Source: a virus. From it: 35,203 bases of DNA. Under the pieces are notes generated by a model, which was not told the DNA's origin, did no database searches, and worked only from the letters and a program-made list of their open reading frames with translations. Position 1 is the first letter of the stretch. Each line of letters begins with the position of its first letter. The position numbers and the translations under genes are program-made. The stretch lies in IMG/VR virus record IMGVR_UViG_3300021091_000216, positions 1 to 35,203 of that record. One strand, given 5' to 3'. Positions 21,197 through 31,266 of the stretch are shown here, piece after piece.

Positions 21197-24100
21197 TTAG
21201 AATGAAGCTACAGCACGAATATCTTGAATCTTAGGTACATAAGCAGGATCAACCGATTTCATTACAATCTTGACAGCAAACGATGAGAATTCTGGCAAAT
21301 TAGAAATACTATATTTGAATTCTTGGTATGAAGATTGCTTCTCTGTGGTAGCGGAAATTGTATTTTCACTACTTGCTATTTCTAAAGTGTCTGGACTTCC
21401 TAATGTATTAAAGTAGATCCAATCGATGTCTTCAAAGTTTTCTTGACTTGATGCTTTTTTAAATCTGTATAGAACTTGAATATTAGAAATATCTTTAATA
21501 TTAGCAGTTAAACGAACATCAATAGAAGTTGCGGGATTACTAATACTAACTTCCTTAGTCACATACTTAGCAATTGAAGAACTATTCTTTGATGTATTGT
21601 CGGGAACAAAATCAATACCATCATCATACCTAACTTTACCGACTTGTAAGAAAGAAGCTTCATCATTTGGTTGATTGGGATACTTAACAATATCTCCAAC
21701 TCTAAAAATATCAGCAGCTTGAGAAGTTACTACTGAATTTCTATTATAATTAGGATTGTCAACAATTCTTCCAGTAAAATCATTATTGATTGGTTGTGCG
21801 TCATTTCTTACAAAAAGTTCTTGGGTTTTATTATTCCATAAAACTGTTTTTCCAGTTATAGTATTATCATAAGTTTGTAAGATACTAGATGGGTTTCTTG
21901 CTACAATTGTTGAGGAGTCTGGAATTGTTGCAAAAACCTGATTTGGATTTGAATCAATAACTACAGCAGTCAATGTAGGTTGATTTCCTAGTTCTACACC
22001 CTCCCCTTTTTCAAAAAATTGAGATGTAGATACTCGAACCCAAACATTTGAACCACTAATTTTGGCAATAGTTCCAGTAGCTTTGGTTGATTTACCTTTA
22101 ACTGTTTGGTTAGATTGAATAGCAGTAGTACCATTTCCAGTTAATTGGAATTGATATACTGGATAAAACTCAATGATTTGATCTCTCCTTCCAAAACGAT
22201 CTTCCTGTCCAGAAGCATATTCAATTCTATTAGTAGAGAGTTTTACACAAGCACTTGAGAGATCAATAAGAGGAGACAAATAATCCTTAGTTGATGATAA
22301 TTGTAATTTATATGTTAGTGATCTTGTGAGATTATTCAAAGTTTCATTAATTCTTGAAGTTATTACTTTTTGATTTGTAAAATAATGAGTTTCATTGAGG
22401 AAAGTTTTTTCATAATCAGACGTTTGTGAATATGACACATAGTTTGTTGTAGAAGAATCTACTGGAATAATATTTGTAGTTTTGACAGAACTTTCTAATT
22501 TTGTTCCAGTTAAAGTTAAGTAATGGATTTGTGGATAAAGAATTTCAAATTTTCTATTGTAAGAAGCATATACATCAGATCCGCCACCAAATGAATTTGC
22601 TGATGCGTTTGAGATAGAAGTAATATTATAAGTATCTATACCAGAATTACTTATCTGGAATAATGTATTGTTTAGAATATCAGCAGTTACTCCTGATGTT
22701 TCTAAAGCTGATCTAAAGAAAACATAAGATTTGCCAGAGGTTTCAAATCCATTATTTTTATGAGTTACTTTTACAATACCATTATTATTTTTGAATAACT
22801 TAGAAGACGCATTTGTATTAGAGCTTGCATTAGTTTCAAATGGATTTGTATCTAGTTTTTCATATCCTAGATTATTATTTGTTATTAGTAACTCTGCTGT
22901 TCTAGATATATCAAACTTGGCACGATATAAGTTGAACTTTAAATCCTCAAACAAATCTTCAGTCCAATTATCAACATTTTGTGATCTATAAACTGATCCA
23001 AGAGAAGGTTGTGTGGTAATTACTGTGCTAGTAGCAATATCAATTTCGCCAAGTTTTGATGCCCAAACTTGATAATCAACGGAATCTGTTTCCACTACTA
23101 AAGCATACTCAGTATCATTTTGTAGATAAACTGGATAATCAAACGCAAAATTTGTTGGTATTGTTGAGTTAGTAACACCAGCCGTATCTACAGCAACACC
23201 CATTGTAACTGCTGGGGTATCAATCTCAATAAACGTTTCCATCTCACAACCACCAGCACCATTACCAACACCTTTTACAACGACAGATGGTGGTTCTGTA
23301 TATCCAAACCCTGGGAGAGAAATCTCAGCATTATAAATTTTTCCATTAGAAACTTCAATACGAGCAGTTGCTACAGCTCCACCAGGAAGTTGTGGACTTT
23401 CAATGGTAAGAATAGCACTAGTATAATTTTGACCAGTTGTTTTTACTTTAATATCAGATAGTTTACCGCTATTTTTTGCGATTGTTAATTTTAGACTTGT
23501 TCCGTTAATAGCATTAGCTAGTGTAACGGAAGGAATATTGAGATCTTCATTTTCTTTAAATGATTTTCCATTATGATTACTTAGGACAAGCGTATAAACT
23601 TGTTCGTTAGTAAGAGAAAAAGTATTTGATGTTGATGCAATAACTTCTACTCCATTTTTATCGATTACTTTTAAAATTGGTCCACTTGCTGAAGAACTTG
23701 CTCCTGTGACATTTTCTCCTTTTGTAATAGTTACATTACCACTTGCATAACACTTTAAGAAAGTATTAGGGGTAAGAACTTTTTCAGATCCAGGAACAAT
23801 ATTTTTTCCTGGTTTACCAGAGATAACATCACTAATATAAACTTTAATTGGAATATTATCACTCTTACTAGAGAAGAATAAATCAAGACCAGTAGTAAAT
23901 AATCCACCACTATAATTTTCAATTTTAAATGTTTGAGCAAGAGGGTTTGGTCTGAGTGGATTTGCTGTATTATTATCAATTATTTGAACACCTTCATTTG
24001 ATTTAAAATATGCTGGTTTTGTTGAAACGATGCTAGATGGATTTTCTGGAAGAATACCAGTTGCATAAAACTTAACCTCTGCATATGTGCTAGCACTATC

Positions 24101-27100
24101 TTTATCTTTTTCTGAATATGTTGAACTAGATGTAAATCTAAATGTTAATACTCCTGTTGTGATCCTAATTTCCTGACCAGTTGTATCATAATCAATTGTA
24201 TCAATATCTCCAGTCCAAGTTGCATTTTCTCTTGGTGGAACACCAGCAGGAATTAAAACAATACCACTAGCATTTCCATTTTCATCTGTAACAACTTGCC
24301 CATTGAATGCTGATGAAGAGTTACCTGCTACACCAGTAAATCTTAAGTCTGGATTAACCCAGCGATTTATATTTCTTCCTTCAAGAAAAACATTTACAAT
24401 GGTATTTGGCTTAAGTCTTCTAATAACATATTTTACTGCTATACTTCTAGTAAAAAATGACAGTGCCGATGATACAATATTACCCTTTACAGACTTTGTT
24501 TGAACACCTTTTGCTATATCATTATTTTGTGGACTAATATTGGATGAGCTTGATATAGAAGCAGAGGTAACAGAAGAATTTGCTTGTTGACTATTGACTT
24601 CTCCCAATGAATTAATTGATGTAAATGCTGGTGCAGTTCCAACCCAATTAACAATAAATGAATTATATAAACTTGAAAAACTTTCTTGAGAATTTGTTTT
24701 TGCCAAGAATATATTAAAAAGACTTGTATTTGTATCAACAACAATGGGATTTACAGTTTGATCATACCAATGATCAATATTAGGAATAACCTCTCCATCT
24801 CCAACGTATTGAATAACAACAAATGGATTTGGATTGATTTTTTTTGATGCAAAAGAATTTCCTATCAATAAAAGATTAGAATATGGAAGTGTTATAATAT
24901 TTCCAGATTTTTGATAACCAGATACAGATCTTTGATCTTGTCTTGTATTAACTTCTTTTAGGGTAATAGAATCTTCTTTAGATTGAGGTCTTAAAACAGA
25001 TTGTTGTGTATCAACAGAACATTGATAATCTGTAGATGCCAAATTACCAACTTTATGAGATTCAAAATTATCAACAAAGAAACCACTCTTAAATCTATCC
25101 AATCCGATTTCATCTTTGACTTGCATATTAAGAGCTTGCTGCTCAAGAATACTGAGAGTTGTATAATACTCTAAACGTTCAATACGCTTTTCGAGTTTAC
25201 CAATATCTCTCATCGTATATCTACGATTATCTACAGGAGTAATCCTCACATCTTTACCAGTTTTTGTATATGCTGGAACGTAGATATAAAATAGAGGAAT
25301 ACTATCATCAATAGTATCTGGTTTTGACGGATTGAGAGAAGAGTTACCTTCCTTTACAAAAAATTCTCCCTTTTTATTTAAGAATACTCCATCAATACGA
25401 TCTAAGTATTGAACTTGACTAAACGAAAATGTATATTCTAAGTTTGGATCTGGAGCAGGAGTTGATGCAATAACAGAACCAGATCCAGAGAATTTTCCAG
25501 TTGTGATCGCCAAAGATGCAGTATCTTGGAAACCCGCAATAATTGCAGAATTATCAACCTTTGGTCTAAAATCTAATACATTTTTCAGTTCAATATTTCC
25601 AAGAACTGAGGAATTAAAAGAAGGAATTTCATCTTCAGTAACTCCATCCTCATGCAAGTAACTATCTACAGTACAGAAGTCTCCTTGAGAATGCTCAAAA
25701 TAATCAAATGCAATCAATAACTGACCAATAGTTGGCTCAAACCCTGGTTTTAAAACAATTCTTGATACATCATAAACGGTATCTCTTTGACCATCATCAA
25801 AAGTAAATCTTGAAGATACATCAGTTCCAGATACTAAATTACCAGCAGTATCTACTTCTGGTGGTTGAGTAGTTGTCCCTTCATAAACGTATCTTAATTT
25901 GTAGGCATCTGAATATGATAAAATATCAATTACCTCATCATCAGCATCTTTTCCTCTAAATGGGATAACTCTATCTCCAGCAGAAGCAACAATAATTCTT
26001 TTGTTAGTAACAGATGTCTTAAGTCTTGGTTTTGCGTTACTTACTTCTAGAGTTGCCGTTAATTTTAACTTAGGGAATGTTCCGTTTGTTGGGATAGTTC
26101 CAAAATACGTTGATGGTAATTGTAGAGTAATACTTCCCGAAGTTAATCCACTAGCACTATCAGTAGATGAAGATATTTGAACAGCATCTGGATTGACATA
26201 AATGATATCACCTGTTTGAATATTTGGAGCAGAACCAGGATTTAGAATAGTGATTACAAAATTACTTTCTGTAAATGCTGCAAACCTTTGTGTTCCAAAT
26301 GGGAGTTGTGCGGCAAATGTAATTGTTCCACCACTAGCAGAAGCTACAGTTACAAAGTCTCTACGGAAGTAATACTTGATTTTAGTATCACTTCCTCCAG
26401 CAGAAATTTTTTCTACTTGCTTACTACCAGTTGAGTAAAGTAAGGTTCCTGAATTTGGATTTTCAAGTTTTGGTCTTAGACGAACAATGCTGGTGTTATC
26501 AACATTTCCTGGAAGAACTGTGTCCAGATAAATTCTTGTTTTTGCTGATCCAAATGGTTTCGTAGCATATTGGACGATACTTCTTACAAGATTATTTGCT
26601 GTATCAGAAAACTGAATTAGATCTCCTTGTTGTAGTAAAGTACTAGCATCAGCACTAAAACTGGTTGACTCTACAAAATCGCTTCCTTGAGATCCAAAAA
26701 ATGTGAAGTCAGTTACAGATTTAATCTCTGCTAACAACTGATCATCTACAACGACATCAGCTGAAAATGTATTTACATTTCCAGAACCAAATTTACATCC
26801 AACTGATTTTACATTTTGTGGAGTATATGTTACGACTGTATCTCTGAATAAAACAGGAACAACAGCTGCAGCAGCTGATGGATTTGATGCTCCTGTAGGA
26901 ATTTTTACACTAACTGCTGGTGGTTGAGAATATTCTGTTTGGACAGCAGCACGATTATTAATAAGAGCTTTATAAACTCTTCCATCTCCACTTAAGAATA
27001 GTTGAATTTTTGATGGATCAAATTCCAAACCATTAACAATAATAGTTGAACCAGGCGAATAACCAAGTCCTCTATTTTGAACTACAAAATGTGAAATGGT

Positions 27101-29326
27101 ATTTTCTTTGGCAATCTTTACTGTAGCACCACTTTCATCTCTGACTGTTTCACCTGATAAAAATCTACCAGAGAGAGTTTTGACATACAATAAATTACCA
27201 ACACTATAAACTCCAGACGGAGACCCCTCTACAACGCCGTATGCGCCACTGTTTAGTCCATAGACGTATGTTCCTTCATTAAAAGATGTTAGACCCGTTG
27301 GAGCGGTTTCTAGAGTAATCTTTGTAAAGAATGCGGGATCAAAATATGAAAAACCAAAAGTAGTGTTATAAGCAGATGATCCGCCTGAAAGACGACCCTT
27401 AGATAAAACAATGTCTGAATCTGGATTAAATCCAGATCCTCTTTTTTGTAGATAAAAATTACTTGGCTTAACAGTTCCAATTACAGGAGTTTGCGTTTGT
27501 CTATAATCAACAATAAATCCAAACTCAGTAGTATCATTTTGTGCGGTGCTTTCAGATAAAAATATTTTTCTCTTATATCCGCTATCTCCATTATCGTATT
27601 CAAGCATTAATAATTCTAACTCATCCTTATTTCCAATAACTGTCAACTCTAAAAATTGAACTGAGACAGATGGATTAATAAGTGGTTTATTTACAGTTGC
27701 GTATGAAATTGATTTTATTGTTCCAGTAGAAGTTGGAGATCCCACATCACTTCTGGATTTGATAAAATACAAAGTTCCAATAAGATTTTGGAATGTCCCA
27801 TCAGTAATTGAACCAATTAAAGTTGTTGTATTTGTTACTTGAATTGTAATAGTTTTTATTCCGTCGTTCGGACCAAGAATCAATCCTCTTCTATTTAAAG
27901 TTTGTCGATGAGCGGTAGTTAATTCTGTATTATTCAATCCAATAGATCCATCATTAAAAGTAGAATATAGAAATACTTCTGGATAAGCAGTAAGATCAGA
28001 TCCTTCTTTGTTTAATGGAACACTTCCATAAACGTTCGTAAGATTAAAAGTTGGAAGTCCTTTGGTTTTGATTGTTACATTATCACTACTGAGACTTGCT
28101 CTTGCCTTGTTAATTACTTTATATTTTGTTTCTTTATTAACAATTTCATATCCTTTTACATAGGCTTTTCCTGGACCAATACTAGCTATTAGTTTTTTAG
28201 TAGCATCGGTTTTTGAAATTGTTGCGCCTGTTTGAGATTCTACGTCTGGATATGTGCCACCCGCACTTTCAGTGAAGATACCACTATTTCCATTTTTTTG
28301 TGCGTATTCTCTAACATCAATTGCAAATGTATCTACAACATAATCTCCACTCTCATCAAATGTTCTTCTAGCAAGAGTTTCTTCCAATAAATTATAACTT
28401 GTTGGAGATACTTTTTTCTGTACTACTCCTCTGAAAACTGTTAATAATTGAATAAAGTTTTTATCTGTAATTGCGTCTAGAGAAAATTCTTTTAATTTAA
28501 GAGAAATACTTAATCTATGAGCTCCTGGTGATGTATAGTTAGATGATCCTATAGAATTATCATATAAAGACGCATCTTCTTCTGGAGTTACAATTTTTTC
28601 ATTAATAACAAAACCAACTTTTGCGGATGGTTTGTCGTAATATTCCTCAATAACCAACAATTGCTGGTCAGCACGAACAAAATATCCATTTACAAAATAA
28701 ATTCCTTCTTCTACTTTTACAGCAGAAGCATATCCCATTGCTGGACTTTGGAAATTTGTTTTTTCTTTTGTATCTGGATCTATAACATCAATACTAGTTG
28801 GTAAAACACTTCCATCAGTTCCTACTACTAGTAATGGTGTATTAACTCCATCGACAACTTCTAAAGTTTCTCCCTGCCTAAAAGTTTCTTCAGTTTTTGC
28901 ATTACCACTAGTTAAATAATTTACATATAAAGTATCAGCAGTTGTTTCAGTTGCTGTTTTTACTGCTAGAATAGTTCCAATAACTCCAGAGGTTAATCCA
29001 ATAACTTGCCTGGATATTAATTGCTCAATATCATATTTTTTGTAAACAATATCATTTCCATCGTTTACTGCAACTTCAGATACAGAAGATAGCTTAACAT
29101 AATCTAATTTTACATTAAGACCTACCTCTCCAGGTATAACCATTTCTCCTTGTTTGAAAGTATACTTACCAAAACTTTCAATTTGATTTTGGAGAATTGA
29201 TTGTAACTGAGTTAATTCTCTTCCTTGAATAGAGTAACCAGGACGAAATAGAATTTTATAAAAATTCTTATTTGCATCAAAGTCTTCGTAGTAAGGACTT
29301 ACATTAAGATTGGTCTTCTGTGGCAT
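21197..29326 (-). CDS. Giant DUF4815-type virion structural protein (2709 residues)
   Basis: The start MPQKTNLNVSPYYEDFDANK, followed by NFYKILFRPGYSIQGRELTQ and LQSILQNQIESFG, is the hallmark N-terminus of the DUF4815 family of T4-like marine phage virion proteins. A GAGGT Shine-Dalgarno sequence precedes the ATG. Residues about 1358-1415 contain the second typical element, RRYTMRDIGKLEKRIERLEY with LSILEQ and DRFKSGFFVDNF, a helical segment that probably forms a trimer. Later parts hold NPLAQTFKIENYSGGLFTTG, several GxGY beta units (near 23225-23480 and 26860-27100), and a C-terminal half of beta domains. It occupies the T4 gene 9 position, between gp8 and the gp10-like gene, so it is probably a baseplate periphery protein that supports fibres. 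There is no enzymatic motif. Confidence 0.85.
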   Translation of the reverse strand: MPQKTNLNVSPYYEDFDANKNFYKILFRPGYSIQGRELTQLQSILQNQIESFGKYTFKQGEMVIPGEVGLNVKLDYVKLSSVSEVAVNDGNDIVYKKYDIEQLISRQVIGLTSGVIGTILAVKTATETTADTLYVNYLTSGNAKTEETFRQGETLEVVDGVNTPLLVVGTDGSVLPTSIDVIDPDTKEKTNFQSPAMGYASAVKVEEGIYFVNGYFVRADQQLLVIEEYYDKPSAKVGFVINEKIVTPEEDASLYDNSIGSSNYTSPGAHRLSISLKLKEFSLDAITDKNFIQLLTVFRGVVQKKVSPTSYNLLEETLARRTFDESGDYVVDTFAIDVREYAQKNGNSGIFTESAGGTYPDVESQTGATISKTDATKKLIASIGPGKAYVKGYEIVNKETKYKVINKARASLSSDNVTIKTKGLPTFNLTNVYGSVPLNKEGSDLTAYPEVFLYSTFNDGSIGLNNTELTTAHRQTLNRRGLILGPNDGIKTITIQVTNTTTLIGSITDGTFQNLIGTLYFIKSRSDVGSPTSTGTIKSISYATVNKPLINPSVSVQFLELTVIGNKDELELLMLEYDNGDSGYKRKIFLSESTAQNDTTEFGFIVDYRQTQTPVIGTVKPSNFYLQKRGSGFNPDSDIVLSKGRLSGGSSAYNTTFGFSYFDPAFFTKITLETAPTGLTSFNEGTYVYGLNSGAYGVVEGSPSGVYSVGNLLYVKTLSGRFLSGETVRDESGATVKIAKENTISHFVVQNRGLGYSPGSTIIVNGLEFDPSKIQLFLSGDGRVYKALINNRAAVQTEYSQPPAVSVKIPTGASNPSAAAAVVPVLFRDTVVTYTPQNVKSVGCKFGSGNVNTFSADVVVDDQLLAEIKSVTDFTFFGSQGSDFVESTSFSADASTLLQQGDLIQFSDTANNLVRSIVQYATKPFGSAKTRIYLDTVLPGNVDNTSIVRLRPKLENPNSGTLLYSTGSKQVEKISAGGSDTKIKYYFRRDFVTVASASGGTITFAAQLPFGTQRFAAFTESNFVITILNPGSAPNIQTGDIIYVNPDAVQISSSTDSASGLTSGSITLQLPSTYFGTIPTNGTFPKLKLTATLEVSNAKPRLKTSVTNKRIIVASAGDRVIPFRGKDADDEVIDILSYSDAYKLRYVYEGTTTQPPEVDTAGNLVSGTDVSSRFTFDDGQRDTVYDVSRIVLKPGFEPTIGQLLIAFDYFEHSQGDFCTVDSYLHEDGVTEDEIPSFNSSVLGNIELKNVLDFRPKVDNSAIIAGFQDTASLAITTGKFSGSGSVIASTPAPDPNLEYTFSFSQVQYLDRIDGVFLNKKGEFFVKEGNSSLNPSKPDTIDDSIPLFYIYVPAYTKTGKDVRITPVDNRRYTMRDIGKLEKRIERLEYYTTLSILEQQALNMQVKDEIGLDRFKSGFFVDNFESHKVGNLASTDYQCSVDTQQSVLRPQSKEDSITLKEVNTRQDQRSVSGYQKSGNIITLPYSNLLLIGNSFASKKINPNPFVVIQYVGDGEVIPNIDHWYDQTVNPIVVDTNTSLFNIFLAKTNSQESFSSLYNSFIVNWVGTAPAFTSINSLGEVNSQQANSSVTSASISSSSNISPQNNDIAKGVQTKSVKGNIVSSALSFFTRSIAVKYVIRRLKPNTIVNVFLEGRNINRWVNPDLRFTGVAGNSSSAFNGQVVTDENGNASGIVLIPAGVPPRENATWTGDIDTIDYDTTGQEIRITTGVLTFRFTSSSTYSEKDKDSASTYAEVKFYATGILPENPSSIVSTKPAYFKSNEGVQIIDNNTANPLRPNPLAQTFKIENYSGGLFTTGLDLFFSSKSDNIPIKVYISDVISGKPGKNIVPGSEKVLTPNTFLKCYASGNVTITKGENVTGASSSASGPILKVIDKNGVEVIASTSNTFSLTNEQVYTLVLSNHNGKSFKENEDLNIPSVTLANAINGTSLKLTIAKNSGKLSDIKVKTTGQNYTSAILTIESPQLPGGAVATARIEVSNGKIYNAEISLPGFGYTEPPSVVVKGVGNGAGGCEMETFIEIDTPAVTMGVAVDTAGVTNSTIPTNFAFDYPVYLQNDTEYALVVETDSVDYQVWASKLGEIDIATSTVITTQPSLGSVYRSQNVDNWTEDLFEDLKFNLYRAKFDISRTAELLITNNNLGYEKLDTNPFETNASSNTNASSKLFKNNNGIVKVTHKNNGFETSGKSYVFFRSALETSGVTADILNNTLFQISNSGIDTYNITSISNASANSFGGGSDVYASYNRKFEILYPQIHYLTLTGTKLESSVKTTNIIPVDSSTTNYVSYSQTSDYEKTFLNETHYFTNQKVITSRINETLNNLTRSLTYKLQLSSTKDYLSPLIDLSSACVKLSTNRIEYASGQEDRFGRRDQIIEFYPVYQFQLTGNGTTAIQSNQTVKGKSTKATGTIAKISGSNVWVRVSTSQFFEKGEGVELGNQPTLTAVVIDSNPNQVFATIPDSSTIVARNPSSILQTYDNTITGKTVLWNNKTQELFVRNDAQPINNDFTGRIVDNPNYNRNSVVTSQAADIFRVGDIVKYPNQPNDEASFLQVGKVRYDDGIDFVPDNTSKNSSSIAKYVTKEVSISNPATSIDVRLTANIKDISNIQVLYRFKKASSQENFEDIDWIYFNTLGSPDTLEIASSENTISATTEKQSSYQEFKYSISNLPEFSSFAVKIVMKSVDPAYVPKIQDIRAVASF
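23225..23480 (-). repeat. GxGY beta repeat units in the DUF4815-type protein
   Basis: The units VKTTGQNYTSAILTIESPQL and ISLPGFGYTEPPSVVVKGVG flank GGAVATARIEVSNGKIYNAE, the same strand-turn-strand plan as in the fibre genes. Confidence 0.65.
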
Positions 29327-29329
29327 TGT

Positions 29330-29334
29330 ACCTC
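29330..29334 (-). promoter_or_regulatory. Shine-Dalgarno site for the DUF4815-type gene
   Basis: The minus strand reads GAGGT three bases before the ATG at 29326-29324, supporting that start. Confidence 0.55.
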
Positions 29335-29361
29335 GCCAATAATACTAGCATTCTCGTTGAA

Positions 29362-29369
29362 GTATTTAG
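29362..29369 (-). promoter_or_regulatory. Possible degenerate late promoter (CTAAATAC)
   Basis: The minus strand has CTAAATAC 35 bases upstream of the ATG at 29326, in the 58-base gap after gp8. It keeps the TAAATA core of the late octamer but not its first base. Confidence 0.35.
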
Positions 29370-29384
29370 CGAAGTTTTGAAAGA

Positions 29385-31211
29385 TCAGAACTCAATAACT
29401 AACTTAATATCTTCAATCTGGTCAGGAGCACGGGTGATAAGTTTACGATTTTCTACGTAAATAACTTCACCCGAATTATTCGCAATTTCTGGGTTTGCTA
29501 AACCAGAGGTAAATGTTAATCCACCAGAACTGCTAGAGAAAGATGTAACAACAGTTCCAGAAGCAGCAGATGAAGAACCAGTAATAGCATTAGATGCATT
29601 ACTCTCAAATGCTCTTACAACACCACTGTTTAGATGGAAATCAGTAGTTTGAATATACTTAAGAACTCCTGCAGTTGTAGAACCACTATCTAGTGTCCAG
29701 GAAACTACAGTACCAAAGGCAGTGCCTCCAGTTACTGTTTGTTGAATTGTTTCATCTGGAATGTAATCTGCTGTTGCTCCGCTAATCTTAATTGCTCTTA
29801 GACCAGATAGGGTATCAGCAGTAGAGAATGTAGTAGTACCATGGTTATATGGATCCTTTAGAATACCAATTCTACGGAAGTCGTTATCAACTGGGAAATC
29901 TCCTGAACCTTCCGAGTACGTTAGACGAATATTCGTCATAACTCTCTTAGCATTTAGTTCAGATTCATGGTCCTTACCATGACCACCTAGAGGGGGAAGA
30001 ATAGCTTCCAGAGCTCCTTTCCATCCAGATGGAGTGGCGACACCAGTTGTTAATCCTACATTACTGAATAGGTTACCATTACCTAAAAGAACATTTGCAT
30101 AAGTATATCCAGATCCTCTTGCCTCGATAGAAGCACTAGTAATACCACCAGAAGAATTAGTAGCAAATTTGACAATACCACCAGTTCCATCTCCTTTGAT
30201 TGAAGCATAAAGAGTTTGTGAGGCAGGAAGTCCAGAACCAGTATCTTCAATTAAAACAACATCAATTGCGCCAGCAACTGCGGCTGCTGTTACTGCTGTA
30301 CGCGAAGGATTTGATGGAAGAACAATTGGTTTGAAATCTGAAGAAAGGAATCTTAGTACGTCATCAGTTGGAATAGTATACATATACTTCCAAATGTAAC
30401 CAGCTCCAGTTGATTCTGTAAAAATGCCAGTTGAGGAAACATAACCAGCTGCTGTTGTGCTAGGCATTGTGGTTGCGTTTTGTCCAGTGGCAGCAGCGGG
30501 TGTTTGACCGTTATACAGACACTTAAATACTTCATAATCAGTATTCATTACATAGAATTTAGCATCAGCAATTGAACTTGCTCCGTTGGCAGCTTGCTTT
30601 CCAATTTGACCACCAGTTGCTGCCGTAGCTGCGTAATCTGGTTTCCACATATCGTACTTTGGATTTGCTACTAGATCCCAATTGTAACGACGAATTACTG
30701 CTCTAGCAAATGTTTCAGTAATACGCTTGGCAGCAATAATTTCATCATAAATTACATTAAATTCGGTTAAGTTATCTAATGGAAGAGGTGGTATATCTTC
30801 TGTGGCATAACGATAAACGCCAGTAACTGCTGTTGCGTTTGCCACAATTGTTGTACCATTATCTGCCGTTGAGGAAATTGTACTGCCAAATGGAGGGGTT
30901 GAATTAACACCATTGCTTCCAGAAACATCTGTCAGAAGGATCGCATTTGTGTAAACCGCCGCAACAGTTGCTTTAAATGCTGAAGCAGCATATTGAGCAG
31001 CGGTTGTGCCAACAAAGATCTTATGCCCTACTGTAATAGCAACACTTCCTTTTGAAAATACTTCTAAGTATGCTCTCCAAGGTTGGGGACGCCCAACAAA
31101 GAAGTACATTCTAGTACGCTCGGAACCTGTATCCGTAGCACCTTCAGTTAGCGATTCTAAGAATTGTTTCGCGTTAAAAATTCTAAACTTATCAGAAATA
31201 ATAGCAGCCAT
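29385..31211 (-). CDS. gp8: gp8-like baseplate wedge protein
   Basis: A 608-residue protein starting MAAIISDKFRIFNAKQFLES. The signatures RMYFFVGRPQPWRAYLEVFS, EDIPPLPLDNLTEFNVIYDE, IAAKRITETFARAVIRRYNW with DLVANPKYDMWKPDY, and FKCLYNGQTP, YIWKYMYTIPTDDVLRFLSS are typical of the gp8 wedge protein of T4-like cyanophages. T4 gp8 has 334 residues, so this is nearly twice as long. The extra length comes from Ala/Gly/Thr-rich beta inserts (about 60-140 and 300-380). gp8 sits in the baseplate wedge with gp7, gp10, gp6, gp53 and gp25. A perfect late promoter lies 35 bases upstream of the start, next to the gp7-like stop. Confidence 0.82.
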   Translation of the reverse strand: MAAIISDKFRIFNAKQFLESLTEGATDTGSERTRMYFFVGRPQPWRAYLEVFSKGSVAITVGHKIFVGTTAAQYAASAFKATVAAVYTNAILLTDVSGSNGVNSTPPFGSTISSTADNGTTIVANATAVTGVYRYATEDIPPLPLDNLTEFNVIYDEIIAAKRITETFARAVIRRYNWDLVANPKYDMWKPDYAATAATGGQIGKQAANGASSIADAKFYVMNTDYEVFKCLYNGQTPAAATGQNATTMPSTTAAGYVSSTGIFTESTGAGYIWKYMYTIPTDDVLRFLSSDFKPIVLPSNPSRTAVTAAAVAGAIDVVLIEDTGSGLPASQTLYASIKGDGTGGIVKFATNSSGGITSASIEARGSGYTYANVLLGNGNLFSNVGLTTGVATPSGWKGALEAILPPLGGHGKDHESELNAKRVMTNIRLTYSEGSGDFPVDNDFRRIGILKDPYNHGTTTFSTADTLSGLRAIKISGATADYIPDETIQQTVTGGTAFGTVVSWTLDSGSTTAGVLKYIQTTDFHLNSGVVRAFESNASNAITGSSSAASGTVVTSFSSSSGGLTFTSGLANPEIANNSGEVIYVENRKLITRAPDQIEDIKLVIEF

Positions 31212-31245
31212 TGGTTTTTCGTTCCGACGTGATTTGTGCCAAAGT

Positions 31246-31253
31246 TATTTATA
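31246..31253 (-). promoter_or_regulatory. T4-type late promoter TATAAATA, with overlapping second copy
   Basis: The minus strand reads ACATAAATATAAATAACTTT across 31241-31260. It contains a perfect TATAAATA at 31246-31253 and an overlapping CATAAATA just upstream. It lies 35 bases before the gp8 ATG. Confidence 0.75.
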
Positions 31254-31266
31254 TTTATGTAGTTAT

